From the NCBI GenBank assembly GCA_017961965.1, contig JAGCWG010000233.1:1-6156 (forward strand): a DNA stretch of 6,156 bases, in the 5' to 3' direction. Positions 1-5,750 of this stretch are shown here, in pieces. Position 1 is the first letter of the stretch, and each line of letters opens with the position of its first letter. This DNA comes from Bacteroidaceae bacterium. Its GTDB lineage: Bacteria; Bacteroidota; Bacteroidia; Bacteroidales; Bacteroidaceae. Below the pieces are notes generated by a model. It worked only from the letters and a program-made list of their open reading frames with translations, did no database searches and was not told the origin of the DNA. Both the position numbers and the translations under genes were made by a program.

Positions 1-624
1 CTCATGGCTGAGGGTTATGGATTCGGTGCTGAGGGTGACTGGAAGACAGAATGTCTCTACCGCACTCTCTGGGTTATGAACCAGGGTCTTGAGAAGGGAT
101 GCTCATTCCTCGAGGACTACACTCTCAACTTCGCTTCTGACTGCACATCAAGCCTCCAGAGCCACATGCTCGAGGTATGTCCACTCATCGCAGTTGACAA
201 GCCAACACTTGAGGTACACTTCCTCGGTATCGGTATCCGCAAGCAGCAGACAGCTCGTCTCGTCTTCACTTCAAAGACAGGCTTCGGTATCAAGGCTACT
301 ATCGTTGACCTTGGCAACCGCTTCCGTCTCATCACAAGCGAGGTTGAGTGTATCAAGCCAAAGCCAATGCCAAACCTCCCTGTAGCATCTGCTCTCTGGG
401 TTCCACAGCCAACATTCGAGATTGGTGCTGGTGCATGGATTCTCGCACGTGGTACTCACCACAGTGCATTCTCTTACGACATCACTGCAGAGTACTGGGA
501 AGACTTCGCTGAGATTACTGGTATGGAGTTCATCAACATCGACAAGAACACTACTATCACAGGCTTCAAGACTCAGCTCCGCAACAACGAGGTTTACTTC
601 ATGCTTAACAAAGCGCTCAAATAA
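1..624 (+). CDS. araA: L-arabinose isomerase, C-terminal part (5' end outside window)
   Basis: Cytoplasmic enzyme converting L-arabinose to L-ribulose, the first step of arabinose catabolism. The reading frame is open from the first base (CTC, Leu) to a TAA at 622-624. With the family's usual length near 500 residues, about 300 N-terminal residues lie left of the window. Counting from the Met at base 4, the metal and active-site residues fall with the spacing of the E. coli enzyme: Glu10 in GAEGDWK (E. coli Glu306), Glu37 in FLEDYT (Glu333), His54 in SHMLEVCP (His350) and the His152-His153 pair in RGTHHSAFS (His450 region). The C-terminal block PVASALW...AWILARGTHH is also typical. The Met at base 4 is internal, not the start. 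Codon use is strongly biased (CTC, AAG, CGT), as expected of a highly expressed gene. It is followed almost at once by a repeat arm and a small inserted gene. The family assignment is very secure. Confidence 0.96.
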   Translation, partial: LMAEGYGFGAEGDWKTECLYRTLWVMNQGLEKGCSFLEDYTLNFASDCTSSLQSHMLEVCPLIAVDKPTLEVHFLGIGIRKQQTARLVFTSKTGFGIKATIVDLGNRFRLITSEVECIKPKPMPNLPVASALWVPQPTFEIGAGAWILARGTHHSAFSYDITAEYWEDFAEITGMEFINIDKNTTITGFKTQLRNNEVYFMLNKALK

Positions 625-625
625 A

Positions 626-656
626 TTATAAATTAAGAATTCAAAATTCAAAATTA
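626..656. repeat. Left inverted-repeat arm of the four-helix-bundle module (heptad type)
   Basis: AT-rich arm starting just after the araA stop codon. Read on the minus strand it consists of heptads: TTTTGAA (653-647), TTTTGAA (646-640), TTCTTAA (639-633) and TTTATAA (632-626). Bases 636-656 are a perfect 21-nt inverted match to 1016-1036. Extending outward to 630-656 against 1016-1042 gives 26 of 27 matches. The two arms enclose the small gene at 665-1018. No GC-rich stem or T-tract marks it as an ordinary terminator. Confidence 0.9.
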
Positions 657-664
657 TTTGTACT

Positions 665-1018
665 GTGAAAGAAAACGTCATTGTACAGAAGACAGAGTTG
701 TTTGCAGACAGAATTGTGAAAGCAAGAAAATACCTTATAGAAAACCATAAGGAATTTCGCTTGTCTGACCAACTTCTAAGATGTGGAACGTCTGTCGGTG
801 CTATGGTGAAGGAATCACAGTTTGCTCAAAGCAAAGCAGATTTTATAAACAAACTATATGTAGCTCTGAAAGAAATAAACGAGGCTATATATTGGATTGA
901 ACGCCTGCATAATGGAGAATACTTCTCTGATAGCATGTTTGATTCTATTATAAAAGATGCACAGGAAATCAGGGCAATACTTATCAGTATACTTAAGACA
1001 ACTAAGGGCAACAATTAA
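665..1018 (+). CDS. Four-helix-bundle protein (23S rRNA intervening-sequence protein-like family)
   Basis: Small all-helical protein of 117 residues, about the family's normal length. Its cellular role is not established; relatives include proteins encoded in 23S rRNA intervening sequences and the Avd accessory protein of diversity-generating retroelements. The family core is visible: LSDQLLRCGTSVGAMVKES at residues 33-51, then AQSKADFINKLYVALKE at 54-70 and NEAIYWIERL at 72-81. Four predicted helices fall near residues 10-28, 33-53, 56-82 and 90-113. The start is GTG at 665, because an in-frame TAA at 629-631 blocks extension and no in-frame ATG lies between. No signal peptide or membrane segment is seen. 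It lies between araA (40-nt gap) and araB (37-nt gap) on the same strand, enclosed by inverted repeats; its stop codon is the first three bases of the right arm's perfect match. Codon use differs sharply from its neighbours: seven ATA and several AGA/AGG codons. A role in arabinose metabolism is unlikely. Family assignment is confident; function is unknown. Confidence 0.9.
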   Translation: MKENVIVQKTELFADRIVKARKYLIENHKEFRLSDQLLRCGTSVGAMVKESQFAQSKADFINKLYVALKEINEAIYWIERLHNGEYFSDSMFDSIIKDAQEIRAILISILKTTKGNN

Positions 1019-1050
1019 TTTTGAATTTTGAATTCTGAATTTTGAATTTT
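1016..1050. repeat. Right inverted-repeat arm of the four-helix-bundle module (heptad type)
   Basis: Counterpart of the arm at 626-656. On the plus strand it contains four tandem heptads, TTTTGAA (1019), TTTTGAA (1026), TTCTGAA (1033) and TTTTGAA (1040), followed by TTTT. The first 21 bases match the left arm perfectly in inverted orientation. It begins inside the stop codon of the small gene and ends five bases before the araB ATG, so nearly the whole gap is repeat. Similar 7-mer tandem repeats (STRR type) are known in cyanobacteria; a link to those is only a resemblance. Confidence 0.9.
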
Positions 1051-1055
1051 AACTT

Positions 1056-2684
1056 ATGACTGCAAAACAAACTATTGAGGCTGGTAAGGCTATTCTCGGT
1101 ATCGAGTTTGGTTCTACACGCATCAAGGCTGTTCTCATCGACGAGGAGAACAAGCCAATAGCTCAGGGAAGCCACGAGTGGGAAAACCAACTCGTTGACG
1201 GACTCTGGACATACAGCACAGAAGCTATCTGGTTCGGTCTTGAGGATGCTTACGCAGACCTCCGTAAGAACGTAATCAAGGAATATGACTGTGAGATTGA
1301 ACATCTCGCATCTATTGGTATCTCTGCTATGATGCACGGATACATGGCATTCGGTCCTACAGGCACAGCAAGCAAGGGAGCTCCTGCTTCTGAGGCAGAG
1401 AAGATTCTCGTGCCTTTCCGCACATGGCGTAACACTAACACTGGTGCTGCCGCTGCTGAGCTTTCAAAGCTCTTCAACTATAACATCCCACTCCGTTGGT
1501 CTATCTCTCACCTCTATCAGGCTATCCTCAACGGTGAGGAGCACGTGAGCGACATCACATACATCACAACCCTCGCTGGTTACATCCACTGGCGTCTCAC
1601 AGGTGAGAAGGTTCTCGGTGTAGGCGATGCTTCAGGTATGATTCCTGTTGACCCAAAGACTAAGTCTTACAACGCTGAGATGGTTAAGAAGTTCAATGAC
1701 CTCGTTGCTCCAAAGGGTTACCCATGGAAGCTTGAGAACATTCTTCCTAAGAGCATCTCTGCAGGTGAGTATGCAGGAACACTTACTGAGCACGGAGCAC
1801 ATCGTCTCGACATCTCTGGACACCTCAAAGGTGGTTGCCCACTCTGTCCTCCAGAGGGTGACGCAGGCACAGGTATGGTAGCTACAAATGCCGTTAAGCA
1901 GCGTACTGGTAACGTATCAGCAGGTACATCTTCATTCTCAATGATTGTACTTGAGAAGGACCTCTCTAAGCCAAACGAGATGATTGACATTGTTACTACA
2001 CCAGACGGCTCACTCGTTGCCATGGTTCACTGTAACAACTGTACTTCAGACATCAACGCTTGGGTTAAGCTCTTCAAGGAGTATCAGGAACTTCTCGGTG
2101 TACCAGTAGATATGAACGAGGTTTACGGCAAGCTCTACAACCACGCTCTTACAGGTGATGCTGACTGTGGTGGTGTACTTGCTTACAACTACATCTCTGG
2201 TGAGCCTGTAACAGGACTTCAAGAAGGTCGTCCAATGGTTGTACGTTCAGCTAATGACAAGTTCAACCTTGCAAACTTCATCCGTACAAACCTCTACGCT
2301 ACTGTAGCTGTACTCAAGCTTGGTAACGACGTACTCTTCAATGAGGAGAAGATTAAGGTTGACCGTATCACTGGTCATGGTGGTCTCTTCAAGACTCCAG
2401 GCGTAGGACAGCGTGTACTTGCAGCAGCCCTCAACTCCCCTATCTCTGTAATGGAGACAGCTGGCGAAGGTGGTGCATGGGGTATCGCCCTTCTTGCATC
2501 TTACCTCGTGAACAATCCAAAGAAGCAGAACCTTGCTGACTGGCTTGAGAGCGTAGTATTCGCTGGCAACACAGGTGTTGAGATTGCTCCTACAAAGGAA
2601 GATGTAGAAGGCTTCAACAAGTACATCGAGGTTTACAAGGCTGGTCTTGCTATCGAGCAGGCAGCAGTAGCTAATAAGAAGTAA
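1056..2684 (+). CDS. araB: FGGY-family sugar kinase, L-ribulokinase
   Basis: ATP-dependent cytoplasmic kinase; by context it converts L-ribulose to L-ribulose 5-phosphate, the second step after AraA. At 542 residues it is slightly shorter than E. coli AraB (566). The actin-like FGGY fold is shown by the N-terminal phosphate loop GIEFGSTRIKA (15-25), the conserved EGDAGTGM segment whose Asp269 is the likely catalytic base, NVSAGTSSFSM after it, and the C-terminal signature ITGHGGLFKTPG (438-449) leading to METAGEGGAWGIALLAS. It belongs to the Bacteroidota branch, which differs noticeably from the proteobacterial enzyme, so substrate is assigned partly from adjacency to araA. Alternatives such as xylulokinase or fuculokinase are less likely. 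The ATG at 1056 places the kinase loop at the normal distance from the N terminus; no Shine-Dalgarno is present. The gene ends in two consecutive TAA codons. Codon use matches araA and tkt. An AT-rich repeat arm lies immediately upstream. Confidence 0.88.
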   Translation: MTAKQTIEAGKAILGIEFGSTRIKAVLIDEENKPIAQGSHEWENQLVDGLWTYSTEAIWFGLEDAYADLRKNVIKEYDCEIEHLASIGISAMMHGYMAFGPTGTASKGAPASEAEKILVPFRTWRNTNTGAAAAELSKLFNYNIPLRWSISHLYQAILNGEEHVSDITYITTLAGYIHWRLTGEKVLGVGDASGMIPVDPKTKSYNAEMVKKFNDLVAPKGYPWKLENILPKSISAGEYAGTLTEHGAHRLDISGHLKGGCPLCPPEGDAGTGMVATNAVKQRTGNVSAGTSSFSMIVLEKDLSKPNEMIDIVTTPDGSLVAMVHCNNCTSDINAWVKLFKEYQELLGVPVDMNEVYGKLYNHALTGDADCGGVLAYNYISGEPVTGLQEGRPMVVRSANDKFNLANFIRTNLYATVAVLKLGNDVLFNEEKIKVDRITGHGGLFKTPGVGQRVLAAALNSPISVMETAGEGGAWGIALLASYLVNNPKKQNLADWLESVVFAGNTGVEIAPTKEDVEGFNKYIEVYKAGLAIEQAAVANKK

Positions 2685-2694
2685 TAAACAAAGA

Positions 2695-2796
2695 CCCTCT
2701 CCCCGCCCCTCCCCCTCTATGGGGAGAGAGGGCCATCCGGGACAAAGCACTCACGAAATTGCATTAGTCACCCCTCTCGCCATAGAGAGAGAGAGG
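2695..2796. repeat. CT-rich imperfect inverted repeat between araB and tkt
   Basis: The 162-bp gap between araB and tkt holds two related pyrimidine/purine-rich segments in opposite orientation. The first (about 2695-2732) centres on CTCTATGG at 2715-2722 and also folds on itself, with CTCTCCCC (2697-2704) pairing with GGGGAGAG (2721-2728). The second (about 2770-2796) contains the reverse complement CCATAGAG at 2780-2787 with similar CT/AG flanks. Together they can form a long imperfect stem with a loop near 2733-2769. There is no T-tract, so it is not a classical intrinsic terminator. It could be a dispersed intergenic repeat, an mRNA processing or stabilising element, or an attenuator. Confidence 0.65.
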
Positions 2797-2846
2797 AGAT
2801 GGATGTGAGAGGATCTAATAAATAATAATAGTATTTAGTAAAGATT
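2797..2846 (+). other. AT-rich leader of tkt
   Basis: The last 50 bases before the tkt ATG become AT-rich (a run of AATAATAATA at 2821-2830) with no Shine-Dalgarno sequence, as is usual for well-translated Bacteroidota genes. I looked for the phylum's TTTG / TAnnTTTG promoter pair and found no convincing copy. Whether tkt has its own promoter cannot be decided here. Confidence 0.4.
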
Positions 2847-4868
2847 ATGGCAAATTCAATTAGTGTTTTGAATCACGCTGCGGATAATATCCGTATCCTC
2901 GCTGCTTCAGCAGTTGAAAAGGCTAAGTCTGGTCACCCAGGTGGTGCAATGGGCGGTGCTGACTTCATTAACGTTCTCTATTCAGAGTACCTCAACTACG
3001 ATCCAAAGAATCCTGAGTGGGTTGGACGCGACCGTTTCTTCCTCGACCCAGGCCACATGGCTCCAATGCTCTACTCTCAGCTTACTCTCATCGGTAAGTT
3101 CACTCTTGATGAGCTTGCACAGCTCCGTCAGTGGGGTTCTCCAACAACAGGTCACCCAGAGTTTGAGATTGCTCGTGGTATAGAGAATACTTCAGGTCCA
3201 CTCGGACAGGGACATGTATTTGCTATCGGTGCTGCCATCGCTGCTAAGTTCCTCGCAGCTCACACAGGCAACCCAACATTCGCTAAGGAAACAATCTACG
3301 CATATATCTCTGATGGTGGTGTTCAGGAAGAGATTTCACAGGGTGGTGCTCGTATCGCTGCTACTCTCGGTCTTGACAACCTCATCATGTTCTATGACTC
3401 TAACGACATTCAGCTCTCTACTGAGACTAAGGATGTTATGACAGAGGATACTGCTGCTAAGTATCGTGCCCTCGGTTGGGAAGTTATCGAAATCGTAGGT
3501 AACGATGCTGCACAGATTCGTTGCGCCCTCGATGCTGCTAAGAAGGTTCAGGGCAAGCCAACACTCATCATCGGTAAGTGTATCATGGGTAAGGGTGCCC
3601 TCAAGGAGGACGGTTCTTCTTACGAGGCAAACTGCAAGACTCACGGTGCTCCACTCGGTGGCGACGCTTACAAGAACACTATCAAGAACCTCGGCGGTGA
3701 CCCAGAGAATCCATTCGTAATCTTCGACGACGTTAAGGAACTCTACGCTAACCGCGCTAAGGAACTTGAGGCTATCGTTGCTGAGCGTTATGCTGAGGAG
3801 AAGGCTTGGGCTGCTGCTAACCCAGAGAAGGCTGCACAGCAGGCTGACTGGTTCGCAGGCAAGGCTCCAAAGATTGACTGGAGCAAGTGCGTTCAGAAGG
3901 ACAACGATGCTACTCGTTCAGCATCTGCAGCATGTCTCTCAGTTCTCGCTGAGCAGGTACCTAACATGATTTGTGCTTCTGCCGACCTTTCTAACTCAGA
4001 TAAGACTGACGGCTTCCTCAAGAAGACTCATGCATTCACAGCAGGTGACTTCTCTGGTGCATTCTTCCAGGCTGGTGTTGCTGAGCTTACTATGGCATGT
4101 TGCTGTATCGGTATGGCTCTCCACGGAGGTGTTATTCCAGCATGTGGTACATTCTTCGTATTCTCTGACTACATGAAGCCAGCTGTACGTATGGCTGCTC
4201 TCATGGAGCTTCCTGTTAAGTTCATCTGGACTCACGATGCATTCCGCGTAGGTGAGGATGGACCAACTCACGAGCCAGTTGAGCAGGAGGCACAGATTCG
4301 TCTCATGGAGAAACTTAAGAACCACCACGGCAAGCCATCTACTCTCGTTCTCCGTCCAGCAGATGCTAAGGAGACAACTGAGGCTTGGAAGCTTGCGATG
4401 GAGAATATGTCAACTCCAACAGCTCTCATCCTCTCTCGTCAGAATATCAACAACCTCCCAGCAGGTAACGACTATAGCCTCGCTGCTAAGGGTGGTTACA
4501 TCGTAGCAGGTTCAGATGCTAACCCAGACGTTATCCTCGTAGCTACAGGTTCAGAGGTATCTACACTCGTTGCAGGTGCTGAACTTCTCCGCAAGGATGG
4601 CAAGAAGGTACGCATCGTCAGCGTTCCATCTGAGGGTCTCTTCCGTCAGCAGTCTAAAGAATACCAGCAGAGCGTACTCCCACAGGGTGTGAAGAAGTTC
4701 GGTCTCACCGCTGGTCTGCCAGTGAACCTCCTCGGTCTTGTGCCAGAAGCAGAAGGCAGCATCTGGGGTCTTGAGTCATTCGGATTCTCTGCTCCTTACA
4801 AGGTGCTCGACGAGAAGCTCGGTTACACAGCAGAAAACGTTTACGCACAAGTCAATAAGCTTTTCTAA
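2847..4868 (+). CDS. tkt: Transketolase
   Basis: Thiamine-diphosphate and Mg-dependent enzyme that moves two-carbon units between ketose and aldose phosphates in the non-oxidative pentose phosphate pathway. At 673 residues it is a full-length bacterial transketolase (E. coli TktA has 663). Visible landmarks are His30 in KSGHPGGAMGGADF, His70 in DPGHMAPML, GHPE and TSGPLGQG, and the ThDP/metal motif beginning SDGGVQEE with Asp156, continuing to Asn186 and Ile188 in YDSNDIQ. The pyrimidine domain has Glu413 in GVAELTM, MALHGG, and GEDGPTHEPVEQ with His475. The C-terminal domain runs from about residue 535 (ILVATGSEVSTLVAG). DPGHMAPML replaces the enterobacterial NGHGSML around the same His. The ATG at 2847 fits the family N terminus. 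It lies 162 bp after araB and shares its termination point with the rpiB start. In an arabinose cluster it would consume xylulose 5-phosphate made from arabinose. Confidence 0.97.
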   Translation: MANSISVLNHAADNIRILAASAVEKAKSGHPGGAMGGADFINVLYSEYLNYDPKNPEWVGRDRFFLDPGHMAPMLYSQLTLIGKFTLDELAQLRQWGSPTTGHPEFEIARGIENTSGPLGQGHVFAIGAAIAAKFLAAHTGNPTFAKETIYAYISDGGVQEEISQGGARIAATLGLDNLIMFYDSNDIQLSTETKDVMTEDTAAKYRALGWEVIEIVGNDAAQIRCALDAAKKVQGKPTLIIGKCIMGKGALKEDGSSYEANCKTHGAPLGGDAYKNTIKNLGGDPENPFVIFDDVKELYANRAKELEAIVAERYAEEKAWAAANPEKAAQQADWFAGKAPKIDWSKCVQKDNDATRSASAACLSVLAEQVPNMICASADLSNSDKTDGFLKKTHAFTAGDFSGAFFQAGVAELTMACCCIGMALHGGVIPACGTFFVFSDYMKPAVRMAALMELPVKFIWTHDAFRVGEDGPTHEPVEQEAQIRLMEKLKNHHGKPSTLVLRPADAKETTEAWKLAMENMSTPTALILSRQNINNLPAGNDYSLAAKGGYIVAGSDANPDVILVATGSEVSTLVAGAELLRKDGKKVRIVSVPSEGLFRQQSKEYQQSVLPQGVKKFGLTAGLPVNLLGLVPEAEGSIWGLESFGFSAPYKVLDEKLGYTAENVYAQVNKLF

Positions 4869-5302
4869 TGATTTCCATTGGTATAGCATCCGATCATGCC
4901 GCTTTTCCTCTCAAGCAGTTCGTCAAGAGCTACTTGGAGGAGAAAGGCATTGAATATAAGGACTACGGCACCTACACTGAAGACAGTTGCAACTATGCCA
5001 CCTATGGTCACAAGTTGGCTGAAGGCATCGAAGCTGGTGAAGTGGAACGCGGCATCGCCATGTGCGGTTCGGGCGAAGGCATCTCCATGACCCTCAACAA
5101 GCATCAGAGCATTCGTGCCGGTCTTGTTTGGCAACCAGAGATTGCCCACCTCATCCGTGAGCACAACAACGCCAACGTCATTGTCTTCCCTGGCAGATTC
5201 ATCAGCGAAGACGTATGCCGTCAATGTCTCGACGAATTCTTCAATACTGAGTTTGCAGGAGGTCGCCATCAGCAGCGCATTGAAGACATCCCCTGTAAAT
5301 AA
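4868..5302 (+). CDS. rpiB: Ribose-5-phosphate isomerase B
   Basis: Interconverts ribulose 5-phosphate and ribose 5-phosphate, supplying the aldose acceptor for transketolase. The 144-residue length is normal for the RpiB/LacAB family. Catalytic positions coincide with E. coli RpiB numbering: Asp9-His10 in SDHAAF, Cys66 in MCGSGEG (Ser68 where E. coli has Thr), His99 in REHNNANV, and Arg133 and Arg137 in GGRHQQR. Arg and His placement favours RpiB over a galactose-6-phosphate isomerase subunit. The segment usually written DYPDYA in this family reads NYATYG here, a departure outside the main catalytic residues. The ATG overlaps the tkt stop in a TAATG arrangement (one shared base), indicating translational coupling. 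It uses more GGC, TCG and TTG codons than tkt, suggesting lower expression pressure. It is the last gene before a strong terminator. Confidence 0.96.
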   Translation: MISIGIASDHAAFPLKQFVKSYLEEKGIEYKDYGTYTEDSCNYATYGHKLAEGIEAGEVERGIAMCGSGEGISMTLNKHQSIRAGLVWQPEIAHLIREHNNANVIVFPGRFISEDVCRQCLDEFFNTEFAGGRHQQRIEDIPCK

Positions 5303-5320
5303 TGTCAAACAATAACTGCT

Positions 5321-5362
5321 AAAAAGGCACATCCGACATCCACTTGTCGGGTGTGCCTTTTT
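5321..5362 (+). terminator. Intrinsic terminator of the pentose cluster, probably bidirectional
   Basis: The arms 5321-5331 (AAAAAGGCACA) and 5352-5362 (TGTGCCTTTTT) are perfectly complementary. The stem continues inward through a U-G pair (5332/5351) and five more pairs (CCGAC at 5333-5337 with GTCGG at 5346-5350), giving 17 pairs around an 8-nt loop at 5338-5345. It starts 18 bases after the rpiB stop. The T-run on one side and A-run on the other allow termination in both directions, which suits the convergent gene to the right. Confidence 0.95.
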
Positions 5363-5369
5363 GTAGTGT

Positions 5370-5467
5370 CACACAGATAGCAAGATTTTCACAGAGTCTT
5401 CACGATTTCATTGAGGTATTTTACTCACCAGCGTAAGACAGAGTCCTCCTTTGGTGCTCCTTGTGTT
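5370..5467. repeat. Possible decayed CACAGAG / AAGGAG-type intergenic repeat
   Basis: Plus strand CACACAGATAGCAAGA followed by TTCACAGAGTC (5370-5398) and, further on, two related 11-mers CTCCTTTGGTG and CTCCTTGTGTT in tandem (5446-5456, 5457-5467; 8 of 11 identical). The minus-strand reading (GAACACAAGGAGCACCAAAG) resembles a dispersed repeat style that I recall from several bacterial genomes, often beside GxxExxY-type genes. No such gene is present. The match is from memory and weak. Confidence 0.35.
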
Positions 5468-5520
5468 CGTAGTGGCAAGATAGCAGGTGAACGACATCAC
5501 TCATCCGAGAAATCAAAGTG

Positions 5521-5657
5521 CCTGTCCCTTGTGATTCTGTTACGCTTCATAATGATGTCATCCGCACCTTTTTGAGATTTCTGAACTTCCATATTTTACA
5601 CCTTTTTGAGATTTTCTGCAAGAGTTTTGACGGAAAAGCAGAATCACGAGGGACAGG
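5521..5657. repeat. REPIN/MITE-like palindromic element with 19-bp inverted arms
   Basis: The left arm 5521-5539 (CCTGTCCCTTGTGATTCTG) and right arm 5639-5657 (CAGAATCACGAGGGACAGG) are reverse complements apart from one position, which still forms a G-U pair in RNA on the plus strand. They enclose 99 bases. Two inverted copies of a short GC-containing motif with GGGACAGG, separated by a spacer, is the layout of a REP doublet (REPIN) or small MITE. No Y1 (RAYT) transposase gene is in the window. A structured non-coding RNA is an alternative. Confidence 0.7.
5565..5618. repeat. Internal direct repeat inside the palindromic element
   Basis: CACCTTTTTGAGATTT occurs at 5565-5580 and again at 5599-5614, each followed by CTG after zero or one extra T. 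The copies are 34 bases apart. Both lie within the loop of the 5521-5657 element, and only two copies exist. Confidence 0.85.
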
Positions 5658-5717
5658 TCAACTGATACAACTCCTTAGCATGAATCAAAGTTTCTGCCCC
5701 CCTGATTTTTGTTTGTG

Positions 5718-5750
5718 CTAGTTTCGCTAGTCCACTAGTTTCACTGGCAT
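5718..5750. repeat. Short degenerate ACTAG-type tandem repeat crossing a stop codon
   Basis: On the minus strand this reads as 8-9 base units: CAGTGAA, ACTAGTGG, ACTAGCGAA, ACTAGCACA. On the plus strand CTAGTTTC recurs at 5718-5725 and 5735-5742. The repeat starts in the last codons of the minus-strand gene, includes its TGA (5743-5741), and continues into the 3' flank. Confidence 0.55.

Larger units (their letters stand above)
5511..5713. repeat. Direct repeat AATCAAAGT flanking the palindromic element
   Basis: AATCAAAGT occurs at 5511-5519, directly left of the palindromic element, and again at 5683-5691, 25 bases past its right arm. Similarity continues rightward from both copies (CTG, CCC, TGATT, TGTT in register with a few mismatches and one gap). 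This makes a degenerate third copy of the arm sequence more likely than a simple target-site duplication. Confidence 0.45.
5363..5740. other. Gene-free, repeat-rich spacer between convergent genes
   Basis: I find no convincing gene here. It contains a degraded CACAGAG/AAGGAG-type segment (about 5370-5467), a palindromic element with 19-bp arms (5521-5657) holding an internal direct repeat, and the start of a short degenerate tandem repeat (5718 onward). A plus-strand reading frame at 5518-5721 simply reads through the palindromic element and resembles no family. Confidence 0.7.

Noticed and set aside
271..681. 136-codon open frame on the minus strand over the end of araA
   Set aside because: It lies antisense to a certain gene with strongly biased codons, which leaves long open antisense frames; the translation resembles no family.
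626..1050. Diversity-generating retroelement, suggested by the Avd-like bundle protein
   Set aside because: No reverse transcriptase and no template/variable repeat pair are visible; the flanking repeats are inverted 7-mer arrays, not a TR/VR pair.
626..1050. Repeat arms as intrinsic terminators for araA or the small gene
   Set aside because: The arms have no GC stem and each alone does not form a stable hairpin; they pair only with each other across about 360 bases.
615..1060. Target-site duplication around the bundle module
   Set aside because: I compared the bases outside both arms and found no convincing short direct repeat; TTATA versus TTATG is too short and AT-rich to count.
2247..2750. 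167-codon open frame on the minus strand over the end of araB
   Set aside because: Antisense shadow of araB; Ser/Cys/Leu-rich translation with no recognisable domain, and it runs through the CT-rich repeat.
5565..5618. CRISPR-like direct repeats
   Set aside because: Only two copies, 16 bases long with an 18-base gap, within the loop of a palindrome; no array and no cas gene.
5518..5721. Possible 67-residue protein starting at GTG 5518
   Set aside because: It is composed mostly of the palindromic element and its loop, with no family resemblance, so the repeat explains it better.
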